Notes under the pieces: generated by a model
Told to the model about the DNA's origin: nothing
Databases searched by the model: none
What the model saw: only the letters and a program-made list of their open reading frames with translations
Shown here: positions 34,758-43,732 of the stretch, one piece after another
How the letters are laid out: each line of letters opens with the position of its first letter
Position numbering within the stretch: position 1 is the stretch's first letter
Translations under genes and position numbers: made by a program
NCBI RefSeq assembly: GCF_900635445.1
Contig: NZ_LR134117.1
Span: 1,798,001 to 1,862,000 of the forward strand
Length of the DNA: 64,000 bases
Direction: 5' to 3'
Source: Serratia odorifera
Lineage (GTDB): Bacteria > Pseudomonadota > Gammaproteobacteria > Enterobacterales > Enterobacteriaceae

Positions 34758-35146
34758 TTATACCAGCTATCACCCTGCGCGCGAAAACCGCAGGCGCGCA
34801 TGAAATTGTCGACTTCACCACGCTCACGTGGAGCAAGACCGGTGGTGGACAGCTGCCAATGCGCCACCTGTGGCAATTGACGCTGTGCATCCTGTACCAG
34901 ATACAACCCTACGCCGCGGCGGCGGGTAACGTCGCGTACCAGCAGATCGTGCAGATGCGCGCGCTCGCCCTCCAGCGTGACTTTCATGGCGCCCAGCAGC
35001 CGTTGATTGAAACGTGCGCCGAACAGCGCCTTGTCGCCCTCCAGCCATTCCTGCCACTGTGCCGGCTGTTGCTGAGGCCAGATTTTACCCAGGTCGATCA
35101 GATCCTGGGCGGACAGTGCGGTTAACCGCTCGATGGTCAGTTTCAT
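34754..35146 (-). CDS. panM: PanM/PanZ, aspartate decarboxylase maturation factor
   Basis: 130 residues, matching E. coli PanM (PanZ, 127). A GNAT-fold protein that binds acetyl-CoA, triggers self-cleavage of PanD into its active pyruvoyl form and also feeds back on beta-alanine/CoA synthesis. Visible family blocks: MKLTIERLTALSAQDLIDLG, LHDLLVRDVTRRRGVGLYLV (acetyl-CoA loop) and NFMRACGFRAQGDSWYK. In E. coli it sits between livJ and livK; here livJ is absent and two unrelated genes follow it with overlapping codons. Confidence 0.9.
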   Translation of the reverse strand: MKLTIERLTALSAQDLIDLGKIWPQQQPAQWQEWLEGDKALFGARFNQRLLGAMKVTLEGERAHLHDLLVRDVTRRRGVGLYLVQDAQRQLPQVAHWQLSTTGLAPRERGEVDNFMRACGFRAQGDSWYK

Positions 35147-35549
35147 GCAGATTTCCGAACGAATTATCGATGCTGTCAGTGTAATGGATCTTGCCTGGCT
35201 GGTTGTGTAACTTTTTCTGTACGAAGACTACGCAGAATGTTTTTTGCCAGACACGTTTTCCGAGTAAAAAATTAGTAAACAGATCGTTAACCAGCACAAC
35301 ACACTATCTTCGGCGCAAAATGGCGCAGATCTCATCCGAGTTTTATGCTGTTTACACCGCTTGTTTCTGGTTGTGCCAGTTGATTTGCAGAATAAAATTC
35401 CTGTTTAATGGCATGAAAAATAAAGTCTTATTAGAAAATATTGCCAGATAAACACCTAAATCATTATTACTTATGGATATTAGTGATAATTAGCGATTGG
35501 GTTGGGCAAACACAACGGCACGTTCACAACGACAAAGGGGATAACGCGG
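35147..35549. other. panM-livK intergenic region
   Basis: About 400 AT-rich bases with no gene. It must carry the liv promoter. At 35432-35446 the sequence TAGAAAATATTGCCA matches 13 of 15 positions of the Lrp consensus (YAGHAWATTWTDCTR), in line with Lrp control of branched-chain amino acid uptake in enterobacteria. An AAGGGG ribosome site precedes livK. Confidence 0.4.
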
Positions 35550-36665
35550 ATGAAATTAACAACAGGTAAAGCGCTGCTGGCCGGCTGTATCGCGATGGCG
35601 ATCGGCCATGCCGCCATGGCGAAAGATATCAAGGTAGCGATCGTTGGTGCGATGTCCGGCCCGGTAGCGCAATATGGCGATATGGAGTTTACCGGCGCGC
35701 GTCAGGCGATTGCCGATATCAACGCCAAAGGTGGCATCAAGGGCGATAAGCTGGTGGCGGTGGAATATGACGACGCCTGCGACCCCAAACAGGCGGTGGC
35801 GGTGGCCAACAAAGTGATCAATGACGGCATCCGCTACGTTATCGGCCATCTGTGTTCCTCGTCGACCCAACCTGCGTCGGACATTTATGAAGATGAAGGC
35901 GTGATCATGATTACCCCGGCTGCCACCAATGCCGATCTGACCACCCGCGGTTACAAAATGATCATGCGCACCACCGGTCTGGATTCCGATCAGGGGCCGA
36001 CCGCCGCCAAATACATCATGGAAACCATCAAACCGCAGCGCATTGCCGTGGTGCATGACAAGCAGCAATACGGTGAAGGCCTGGCGCGTTCGGTGCGTGA
36101 CAGCCTGCAAAAGGCCGGCGTCAAGCCGGTGATGTTTGAAGGCATCACCGCCGGCGACAAAGACTTCTCCACGCTGGTCGCACGCCTGAAAAAAGAGAAC
36201 GTGGATTTCGTCTACTTCGGCGGCTATTACCCGGAAATGGGGCAGATCCTGCGCCAGGCCAAGCAGGCCGGTCTGACTACCCGCTTTATGGGGCCAGAGG
36301 GTGTGGGCAACTCATCGCTGTCCAACATCGCTGGCGCCGCGTCTGAAGGCATGCTGGTCACGCTGCCAAAACGCTACGATCAGGTACCGGCCAACAAAGC
36401 CGTCGTGGATGCTCTGAAAGCCAAAAAGCTGGATCCGACCGGGCCGTTCGTCTGGACCACCTATGCCGCGCTGCAATCGCTGACCACCGGGATGGAGCGC
36501 AGCGGCAGTCAAGAGCCGGAAGACATCGTCAAGGATCTGAAGAGCGGCAAACCGGTAGACACGGTGATGGGGCCGCTGAGCTGGGATGACAAGGGCGATC
36601 TGAAAGGCTTTGAGTTTGGCGTGTTCGAATGGCATGCCGACGGTAGCTCAACGCCAATCAAATAA
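35550..36665 (+). CDS. livK: leucine/branched-chain amino acid-binding protein LivK (LivJ/K family)
   Basis: 371 residues. Periplasmic binding protein of the high-affinity Leu/Ile/Val importer. The signal peptide MKLTTGKALLAGCIAMAIGHAAMA is followed by KDIKVAIVGAMSGPVAQYGD, the typical LivJ/K beginning. Two cysteines in DDACDPKQ and GHLCSSST form the family disulfide, with SSST and the following loops lining the ligand site. The start at 35550 is chosen because it opens with the signal. Only one LivJ/K protein is encoded here (E. coli has two), so this one probably serves the transporter alone. Confidence 0.95.
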   Translation: MKLTTGKALLAGCIAMAIGHAAMAKDIKVAIVGAMSGPVAQYGDMEFTGARQAIADINAKGGIKGDKLVAVEYDDACDPKQAVAVANKVINDGIRYVIGHLCSSSTQPASDIYEDEGVIMITPAATNADLTTRGYKMIMRTTGLDSDQGPTAAKYIMETIKPQRIAVVHDKQQYGEGLARSVRDSLQKAGVKPVMFEGITAGDKDFSTLVARLKKENVDFVYFGGYYPEMGQILRQAKQAGLTTRFMGPEGVGNSSLSNIAGAASEGMLVTLPKRYDQVPANKAVVDALKAKKLDPTGPFVWTTYAALQSLTTGMERSGSQEPEDIVKDLKSGKPVDTVMGPLSWDDKGDLKGFEFGVFEWHADGSSTPIK

Positions 36666-36666
36666 A

Positions 36667-36788
36667 TACCCGTCATACTTGCAGCTGCCTCTGGGCTGAC
36701 CGCCTCCATGCCCCAGCCGTTTGGTTGATTAAGCGACTGGGGATTTACGGCCTTGCCGCCTTGATGCAGCGCCAATTATTTAGGGTAT
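36667..36788. repeat. ERIC element (copy 1)
   Basis: 122-bp imperfect palindrome between livK and livH with TACCCGTCATACTTGCAGC at one end, TAGGGTA at the other, and internal GACTGGGGATT, all typical of enterobacterial repetitive intergenic consensus sequences. It would be transcribed as a long hairpin inside the liv operon message, a position where it can alter the ratio of binding protein to permease. Confidence 0.8.
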
Positions 36789-36903
36789 ACCCGGCGTTTT
36801 TCACCTTGCGGCGTGGTTGGCAGTAACGTGGAATCCATTGGGCATAAACGTCTTTAGCGATTTTATTCCAGGCTGCTATCAAAGCGCAGCCAAGGGTTCG
36901 AGT

Positions 36904-37831
36904 ATGTCAGAGCAGTTTCTCTATTTTCTGCAGCAAATGTTCAATGGCGTCACGCTGGGCAGTACCTATGCGCTGATCGCCATTGGTTACACCATGGTTT
37001 ACGGCATTATCGGCATGATCAACTTCGCCCACGGCGAGGTCTACATGATTGGCAGTTATGTCTCGTTTATCGCCATTGCCGCGCTGATGATGATGGGCAT
37101 CGATGCCAGCTGGTTGCTGATCGGTGCCGGTTTCCTGGCGTCGATCGTGATTGCCAGCGCCTACGGCTGGAGCATCGAACGCGTGGCCTACAAGCCGGTG
37201 CGCCATTCCAAGCGCCTGATCGCCCTGATCTCCGCCATCGGCATGTCAATATTTCTGCAAAACTACGTCAGTCTGACGCAGGGTTCCCGTGACGTCGCGC
37301 TGCCGAGCCTGGTTACCGGGCGCTGGGTATTGGGTGAAAGCAACGGCTTCGCCGCCACCGTCAGCACCATGCAAATCATCATCTGGCTGGTGACCTTCCT
37401 GGCGATGCTGGCGCTGACGCTGTTTATCCGCTATTCGCGCATGGGACGTGCCTGCCGCGCCTGTGCCGAAGATCTGAAAATGGCCAGCCTGCTGGGCATC
37501 AATACCGACCGCGTGATTTCGCTGACCTTCGTGATTGGCGCGGTGATGGCGGCGGTTGCCGGCGTATTGCTGGGACAGTTCTATGGCGTGATCAACCCTT
37601 ATATCGGTTTTATGGCGGGCATGAAGGCCTTCACCGCTGCGGTGCTGGGGGGGGATTGGCAGCATTCCGGGGGCAATGATCGGTGGATTGGTGCTCGGGG
37701 TGGCCGAAGCGCTGACCTCGGCGTACCTGAGCGCCGAATATAAGGACGTCGTATCATTCGCCTTGCTGATCGTGGTGCTGTTGGTGATGCCGACCGGCAT
37801 CCTGGGCCGTCCGGAGGTTGAGAAAGTATGA
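36904..37831 (+). pseudogene. livH: branched-chain amino acid ABC permease LivH, frame interrupted
   Basis: From MSEQFLYFLQQMFNGVTLGS the protein follows E. coli LivH (308 residues) through several membrane helices to FTAAVLGG. There a run of eight G (37647-37654) shifts the frame; with seven G the sequence continues IGSIPGAMIGGLVLGVAEAL to LGRPEVEKV and a TGA at 37829-37831 that overlaps the livM start. As read, the product would be cut short after an altered tail. Because the downstream part is perfectly conserved in the corrected frame, I take this as a probable base-call error in a homopolymer. One of two permeases of the Liv importer. Confidence 0.9.
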
Positions 37832-39114
37832 AGCTCAACCTGCTTAATGCGGTTATCGCCACGCTGGTGCTGCTGGTGATGGCGTCGTTTCTGATGGGCA
37901 TGCAGCTGAGCCTGGAAGGCACCCCGGCTGGTAGTGCATGGCGCGGCGGAAGTCCGCTGGATGTGGATTGGCATTGGCTGCGCGGTGGTGTTTTTCTTCC
38001 CAACTGCTGCGGCCATTGATGCAGCAGGGACTCGGCAAGATGTCCGGCCCGTCGTGGGTGCTGCCGAGTTTTGACGGTACCACGCTACGGCAGAAGCTGT
38101 TGGCGGCGCTGTTGATCATTGCCGCCGTTGCCTGGCCGTTTTTCGTGTCGCGCGGCACGGTGGATATTGCCACCCTGACGCTGATCTACGTCATGCTGGG
38201 CCTGGGTCTGAACGTGGTGGTGGGGCTGTCCGGGCTGCTGGTGCTGGGTTACGGCGGTTTTTATGCCATTGGCGCTTACACCTATGCGCTGCTGAATCAC
38301 TATTACGGCCTTGGATTCTGGGAAAGTCTGCCGCTGGCGGGTATCGTTACTGCGGCGTTCGGTTTCCTGCTGGGTTTCCCGGTATTGCGTCTGCGCGGCG
38401 ATTATCTGGCGATTGTGACGCTGGGGTTCGGCGAGATCGTACGTATTTTGCTGCTCAACAATACCGACATTACCGGTGGCCAAACGGCATCAGCCAGATC
38501 CCCAAACCCACGCTGTTCGGGCTGGAATTCAGCCGCAGCGCGCGCGATGGCGGCTGGGACACCTTCCACAATTTCTTTGGGCTGCAATACGATCCGAGCG
38601 ATCGCATCATCTTCCTGTATCTGGTGGCGTTGCTGCTGGTGGTACTGACGCTGTTCGTTATCAACCGTCTGCTGCGCATGCCGCTGGGGCGTGCCTGGGA
38701 AGCGCTGCGCGAGGATGAAATCGCCTGCCGTTCGCTTGGCCTCAGTCCAACCAAAATCAAAGCCTGACGGCGTTCACCATCAGCGCCGCCTTCGCCGGCT
38801 TTGCCGGTACGCTGTTTGCGGCACGCCAGGGGTTTGTCAGCCCGGAGTCCTTCACCTTCGTCGAGTCGGCGTTCGTACTGGCGATTGTGGTACTTGGCGG
38901 CATGGGCTCGCAGTTTGCGGTCATTCTGGCGGCGATTCTGCTGGTAGTGTCGCGTGAAATGATGCGTGATTTGAATGAATACAGCATGTTGCTGTTGGGT
39001 GCGCTAATGGTATTGATGATGATCTGGCGACCGCAGGGACTGTTGCCAATGAAACGTCCTCAGCTGAAGCTGAAAGCGGCAGATATTCACGCGGTAAAAG
39101 GAGAGCGGCCATGA
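37828..39114 (+). pseudogene. livM: branched-chain amino acid ABC permease LivM, at least three frame breaks
   Basis: The start overlaps the livH stop (ATGA). Three frames must be joined to recover E. coli-like LivM (425 residues): MKLNLLNAVIATLVLLVMAS to about DWHW; then QLLRPLMQQGLGKMSGPSWV to NNTDITGG; then NGISQIPKPTLFGLEFSRSA to SLGLSPTKIK; then LTAFTISAAFAGFAGTLFAA to the end. The breaks lie at about 37975-38005 (possibly two changes), 38480-38481 (one C missing) and 38761-38765. Such a cluster in one otherwise conserved gene points to poor base quality, although true decay cannot be excluded from this sequence alone. Confidence 0.85.
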
Positions 39115-39881
39115 GTGCGCAGCCTTTATTGGCGGTTGAAGGACTGTCGATGCGTTTCGGTGGTCTGCTGGCGGTGAATAACGTCGCGCTGGATTTGCAC
39201 CAGGGTGAAATCGTTTCGTTGATCGGCCCTAACGGCGCCGGGAAAACCACGGTATTCAACTGCCTGACCGGCTTTTATCGCCCGACCAGCGGCAGTATCC
39301 GGCTGCGCGATCGGCATCTTGAAGGGCTGAACGGCCAGGCCATCGCCCGCATGGGGGTGGTGCGAACCTTCCAGCATGTGCGGCTGTTTCGTGAAATGAC
39401 GGTGGTAGAAAACCTGCTGGTTGCCCAGCACCAGCACCTGAAAAGCGGCGTGTTCGCCGGACTGTTGAAAACCCCGGGATTTCGCCGGGCCGAAGCCGAT
39501 GCGCTGGAGCGGGCGGCGGTGTGGCTGGAACGCGTCGGCCTGCTGGATATGGCCAACCGCTCGGCGGGAAATCTGGCTTACGGCCAGCAGCGGCGGCTGG
39601 AAATCGCCCGCTGCATGGTGACGCGGCCGGAGCTGCTGATGCTGGACGAACCGGCGGCAGGCCTGAACCCGAAGGAAACCGACGAGCTGGATCATCTGAT
39701 CGTCGAGCTGCGCGATCGGCACAACGTGTCAGTGCTGTTGATTGAGCACGACATGAAACTGGTGATGGGCATTTCCGATCGTATCTATGTGGTGAATCAG
39801 GGAACGCCGTTGGCGCAGGGCACGCCAGAAGAAATTCGTAACAACCCGGACGTGATCCGGGCGTATCTGGGGGAAGCATAA
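39111..39881 (+). CDS. livG: branched-chain amino acid ABC ATPase LivG
   Basis: 256 residues. First of two ATPases of the Liv importer. Walker A GPNGAGKTTVFNCL, Q-loop in RTFQHVRLFREM, signature LAYGQQRRLEIARCM, Walker B LLMLDEPAAGLNP and switch His in IEHDMKLVMG. The insert between Q-loop and signature (AQHQHLKSGVFAGLLKTPGF) is typical of LivG-type proteins. Starts in ATGA overlap with livM and ends in TAATG overlap with livF. Confidence 0.97.
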   Translation: MSAQPLLAVEGLSMRFGGLLAVNNVALDLHQGEIVSLIGPNGAGKTTVFNCLTGFYRPTSGSIRLRDRHLEGLNGQAIARMGVVRTFQHVRLFREMTVVENLLVAQHQHLKSGVFAGLLKTPGFRRAEADALERAAVWLERVGLLDMANRSAGNLAYGQQRRLEIARCMVTRPELLMLDEPAAGLNPKETDELDHLIVELRDRHNVSVLLIEHDMKLVMGISDRIYVVNQGTPLAQGTPEEIRNNPDVIRAYLGEA

Positions 39882-40582
39882 TGTTGTCGTTTAATCAGGT
39901 TTCCGCCCATTACGGGAAGATTCAGGCACTGCATCAGGTCAGTCTGAACATACAGCAGGGGGAGATTGTCACCCTGATTGGCGCGAACGGCGCCGGCAAG
40001 ACCACGCTGCTGGGTACTCTGTGCGGCGAGCCGCGTGCCAGCGAAGGCAGCGTCACGCTGCTCGATCGGGACATTACCCAATGGCAGACCTCACGTATCA
40101 TGCGGGAAGCGGTGGCGATTGTGCCTGAAGGGCGGCGGGTTTTTTCGCGCATGACGGTAGAAGAAAACCTGGCGATGGGCGGATTTTTTGCCAATCGTCA
40201 GCAATACCAACAGCGCATTGAGCGGGTGTTCAACCTGTTTCCACGCCTGCTGGAACGCCGCAGTCAGCGTTCCGGTACCATGTCCGGCGGCGAACAGCAG
40301 ATGCTGGCCATCGGTCGTGCGCTGATGAGTCAGCCAAAGCTGCTGCTGCTGGACGAACCCTCGCTCGGGCTGGCGCCAATCATCATTCAGCAGATTTTCG
40401 ACATCATTCAGCAACTGCGTGAAGAAGGGATGACCATCTTCCTGGTGGAACAAAACGCCAATCAGGCGCTGAAACTGGCGGATCGCGGTTATGTGCTGGA
40501 AAATGGCCGCGTGGTGTTGGAAGATACCGGTGCCGCATTGCTCGCCAATGAAGCAGTGAGGTCGGCGTATCTCGGCGGTTAA
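39881..40582 (+). CDS. livF: branched-chain amino acid ABC ATPase LivF
   Basis: 233 residues. Second ATPase of the Liv importer, paired with LivG. Walker A GANGAGKTTLLGTL, then PEGRRVFSRMTVEENLAMGG, signature MSGGEQQMLAIGRALM, Walker B LLLLDEPSLGLAP and VEQNANQALKLADRGYVLENG at the end, the usual LivF closing block. One-base overlap with livG. The operon ends here; an ERIC element follows directly. Confidence 0.97.
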   Translation: MLSFNQVSAHYGKIQALHQVSLNIQQGEIVTLIGANGAGKTTLLGTLCGEPRASEGSVTLLDRDITQWQTSRIMREAVAIVPEGRRVFSRMTVEENLAMGGFFANRQQYQQRIERVFNLFPRLLERRSQRSGTMSGGEQQMLAIGRALMSQPKLLLLDEPSLGLAPIIIQQIFDIIQQLREEGMTIFLVEQNANQALKLADRGYVLENGRVVLEDTGAALLANEAVRSAYLGG

Positions 40583-40583
40583 C

Positions 40584-40706
40584 TACCCGTCGTCTTGCAA
40601 GCTACAGCGTTGTTAACTGCTCTTACTCCCTCCCGTTACTTACTCGAGTAAGCTTCTGGTGAGGAGTGAGCTGGCTGCCTGGCTGTAACTCGAAATCCAT
40701 AGGGTA
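40584..40706. repeat. ERIC element (copy 2)
   Basis: 123-bp imperfect palindrome immediately after the livF stop, with TACCCGTCGTCTTGCAAGC at one end and CTCGAAATCCATAGGGTA at the other, and a perfect central TTACTCGAGTAA. Same family and length as the element between livK and livH. It may act as the liv operon 3' end. Confidence 0.8.
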
Positions 40707-40769
40707 TTCTGTGGAATATCTGCCAGAGGATATCCGGCTGGATCCTATAAACGATTACGAGAATAAGAA

Positions 40770-41957
40770 ATGAAGACAGAAGGACTGCTCGCCCAGCGCA
40801 TCGTTAACGTCAAAAGCTCCGCCATCCGTGAATTGCTCAAGCACAGCAAAATGCCAAATGTGATTTCGCTGGCCGGCGGTATTCCCTCGGACGCGCTGTT
40901 TGACTTTGAAGGGCTGAGCATTGCGACCCATCAGGCGATCACCGAACAGCCAAAAAGCGCCTTCCAATATGGCTTGACCGAAGGCAGTCCGGTGCTGCGT
41001 CAACGCATCTGCACGCTGTGTGCCGAGCGCGGTATTGGCGCGCGGCCAGAAGAGGTGATGGTCACCGCCGGCTCGCAACAGGCGCTGGATTTGGTGATGC
41101 GCGCCATCGTCAACCCTGGCGATGTGTTTGTGGTGGAGCGGCCAACCTATCTGGCGGCGTTGCAAACGCTGGAACTGGCCGAAGCCAGAGTGATGTCGGT
41201 GTCTTCCGACAGCGACGGCATGGTGGTTGAAGAGCTGGCCGAACTGCTGAAAACCCAGCGCATCAAAGGGGTTTACGTGGTGCCGAACTTTGGCAACCCG
41301 AGCGGCCTGACGCTGAGCGCGTCGCGTCGTGAACTGCTGGTGAAGTTGGCGGTGGAGCATAACTTCCTGATTATCGAGGACGATCCGTACGGTGAGTTGC
41401 GCTTTACCGACCAGCGCAACGCCACGCTGCATCAGGTCTCGCAGCAGTTGCTGGGCCATACCGACAACGTTATCTACACTTCGACGTTTTCCAAGATCCT
41501 GGCGCCAGGGTTACGCCTGGGCTGGGCGATTCTGCCGCCGGTGCTGCTGCACAAGGTGGCGATCATCAAACAGGCGGCCGATCTGCATGCCAGTGCCCTG
41601 TCGCAGAGTATCGTAGAATGCTATCTTGGCCTCGATCGCCTGCCGGCGCAGATCGACAAGATCCGCGCGGCGTACCAGCACAAGGGCGAGATCCTCGCTG
41701 AACTGGTATCCCGTGAGCTGGGCGATACCATCAGCTTCGATATGCCAAAAGGCGGGATGTTCCTGTGGGCGCGCTTCCGTCAGCCGTTCAATGCCACCGA
41801 ATGGCTGAACACCACGCTGGAAAACGGCGTGGTGTTCGTGCCGGGGGAATATTTCTTCGCCGATAATCCTGATCGCTCCACCTTCCGCCTGTCGTTCGCG
41901 ACCGCCACCGAACAGCAAATGCAGGAAGCCGTCGCTCGCTTGCGTCGCTCGCTGTAA
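40770..41957 (+). CDS. PLP-dependent aminotransferase, class I/II (2-aminoadipate transaminase-like)
   Basis: 395 residues of the fold type I family. N-terminal NVISLAGGIPSDALFDFEGL, FQYGLTEGSPVLRQRI, VTAGSQQALDLVMRAIVNPG, the Tyr and Asp cofactor contacts in NFGNPSGLT and EDDPYGEL, and the PLP-lysine in STFSKILAPGLRLGW. It lacks the GntR-type DNA-binding domain of MocR proteins. Its position after the liv genes suggests branched-chain or aromatic amino acid catabolism, but substrate cannot be read from the sequence. It has its own AGAATAAG-type leader after the ERIC element. Confidence 0.85.
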   Translation: MKTEGLLAQRIVNVKSSAIRELLKHSKMPNVISLAGGIPSDALFDFEGLSIATHQAITEQPKSAFQYGLTEGSPVLRQRICTLCAERGIGARPEEVMVTAGSQQALDLVMRAIVNPGDVFVVERPTYLAALQTLELAEARVMSVSSDSDGMVVEELAELLKTQRIKGVYVVPNFGNPSGLTLSASRRELLVKLAVEHNFLIIEDDPYGELRFTDQRNATLHQVSQQLLGHTDNVIYTSTFSKILAPGLRLGWAILPPVLLHKVAIIKQAADLHASALSQSIVECYLGLDRLPAQIDKIRAAYQHKGEILAELVSRELGDTISFDMPKGGMFLWARFRQPFNATEWLNTTLENGVVFVPGEYFFADNPDRSTFRLSFATATEQQMQEAVARLRRSL

Positions 41958-42256
41958 ACGCCACGGCGGCGCGTTATTCCCGCGCCGCCGACATCAAACC
42001 GCAATCTGCATTTCACCCTGCCGTCACATCGCTGTCATGCAATCGTTATTAATCTGTCATCCGTGCATGGCATGTTGGCTTCCGAACAAAAACTGATTCT
42101 TTTCGCTCACGCGCTTATTGCCCCCAGGGATTGTCTGTCGCAGCAGGTCGCTGACCGTCAGCATTGTCAGCCAACTGGTTGAGATAGCAGCGGTTAGCCA
42201 ATGCCGTCGCGACATCAAGGCCAGGGGGATACACCAGCTTTTTTCAGGAGTTAGGC
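41958..42256. other. intergenic region upstream of ugpB
   Basis: About 300 bases. A perfect 10-bp inverted repeat CGGCGGCGCG / CGCGCCGCCG at 41964-41990 follows the aminotransferase stop (no T-run), and the Pho box lies at 42021-42064. The ugpB ribosome site is CAGGAG. Confidence 0.6.
42021..42064 (+). promoter_or_regulatory. Pho box upstream of ugpB
   Basis: CCGTCA at 42021, CTGTCA at 42032, a degenerate TCGTTA at 42043 and CTGTCA at 42054 are spaced exactly 11 bases apart, the tandem half-site pattern bound by PhoB. The ugp operon belongs to the phosphate-starvation regulon in E. coli, so the context fits. Confidence 0.82.
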
Positions 42257-43570
42257 ATGCTCACAATTCGAAAAACCACGCTGTGCGTCGCGTTGACCCT
42301 GGCGGTCAGCACTCAGGCACTGGCGGCGACCGAGATCCCGTTCTGGCACTCAATGGAAGGTGAACTGGGCAAAGAAGTGGATTCGCTGGCGGATCGCTTT
42401 AACCAGACACACAGCGACGTCAAGATCGTGCCGGTTTACAAAGGCAACTACGAGCAAAGTCTGGCGGCGGGCATTGCCGCTTATCGTTCCGGCAAGGCGC
42501 CGGCCATCTTGCAGGTTTACGAAGTAGGCACGGCCACCATGATGGCAAGCAAGGCGATCAAACCGGTACATCAGGTGTTTGCCGACGCCGGCATCAAATT
42601 CGACCAGTCGGTGTTTGTACCGACGGTCGCCGGGTATTACACCGACAACAAAAGCGGCCAACTGCTGTCACAGCCGTTCAACAGCTCCACGCCGGTGTTG
42701 TATTACAACAAGGACGCTTTCAAAAAGGCCGGGCTGAACCCGGAGCAGCCGCCGAAAACCTGGCAGGATCTGGCGGCCTACAGCGCCAAATTGCGTGCAG
42801 CCGGCATGAAGTGTGGCTACGCCAGCGGCTGGCAGGGCTGGATCCAGCTGGAAAACTTCAGCGCCTGGCACGGTGTGCCGTTCGCCAGCGAGAACAACGG
42901 TTTTGGTGGCACCAGCGCCAAACTGGAGTTCAACCAGCCGTTGCAGGTGCAGCACATTCAGCTGTTGGCAGACATGAACCAGAAGGGCGACTTCAGCTAC
43001 TTTGGCCGTAAAGACGAATCCACCGAGAAGTTTTACAACGGCGACTGCGCCATCACCACCGCCTCTTCCGGCTCGTTGGCCGACATCAAGCAGTACGCCA
43101 AATTCAATTTCGGCGTAGGCATGATGCCGTATGATGCCAACGTCAAGAACGCGCCGCAAAACGCCATTATTGGCGGGGCCAGCCTGTGGGTGATGAATGG
43201 CAAAGACGCTGCCACCTACAAAGGCGTCGCCGAATTCCTGCAATATCTGACACAGCCGGAAATCGCTGCCGAATGGCATCAGAAGACCGGCTATCTGCCG
43301 ATTACCAGCGCCGCTTATGATCTGACCAAACAGCAGGGCTTCTACGACAAGAACCCGGGGGCCGACGTGGCGACGCGCCAGATGCTGAACAAGCCGCCGT
43401 TGCCGTTCACCAAAGGCCTGCGTCTGGGCAATATGCCACAGATTCGTACCGTGGTGGATGAAGAACTGGAAAGCGTCTGGACTGGCAAAAAGAGCCCGCA
43501 ACAGGCGCTGGATGCCGCCGTACAGCGTGGCGACGTGTTACTGCGCCGTTTCGAATCTCAGACCCGGTAA
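42257..43570 (+). CDS. ugpB: glycerol-3-phosphate-binding protein UgpB
   Basis: 437 residues against 438 in E. coli. Periplasmic receptor for sn-glycerol-3-phosphate and glycerophosphodiesters. Signal peptide MLTIRKTTLCVALTLAVSTQALA, then ATEIPFWHSMEGELGKEVDS, the conserved beginning with the WHSM ligand region; ITTASSGSLADIKQYA and GGASLWVMNGK are further family blocks. It opens the ugpBAECQ operon behind a Pho box, so it should be made under phosphate limitation. Confidence 0.96.
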   Translation: MLTIRKTTLCVALTLAVSTQALAATEIPFWHSMEGELGKEVDSLADRFNQTHSDVKIVPVYKGNYEQSLAAGIAAYRSGKAPAILQVYEVGTATMMASKAIKPVHQVFADAGIKFDQSVFVPTVAGYYTDNKSGQLLSQPFNSSTPVLYYNKDAFKKAGLNPEQPPKTWQDLAAYSAKLRAAGMKCGYASGWQGWIQLENFSAWHGVPFASENNGFGGTSAKLEFNQPLQVQHIQLLADMNQKGDFSYFGRKDESTEKFYNGDCAITTASSGSLADIKQYAKFNFGVGMMPYDANVKNAPQNAIIGGASLWVMNGKDAATYKGVAEFLQYLTQPEIAAEWHQKTGYLPITSAAYDLTKQQGFYDKNPGADVATRQMLNKPPLPFTKGLRLGNMPQIRTVVDEELESVWTGKKSPQQALDAAVQRGDVLLRRFESQTR

Positions 43571-43732
43571 TAACGGTTACCGTGCTTTGCCATTCCGGGA
43601 TTGGGCGGCGCTCGCTCTCTGGCTGGACGCGGTGTCCACGCCGCGAGCCATGCGCTGCCGGTACCCGGACTGGCTGTGCGCATGGCGTTTCACGCCAGGT
43701 CGCCCGTCTTTAGTCTGCATGAGTTCCTGATT

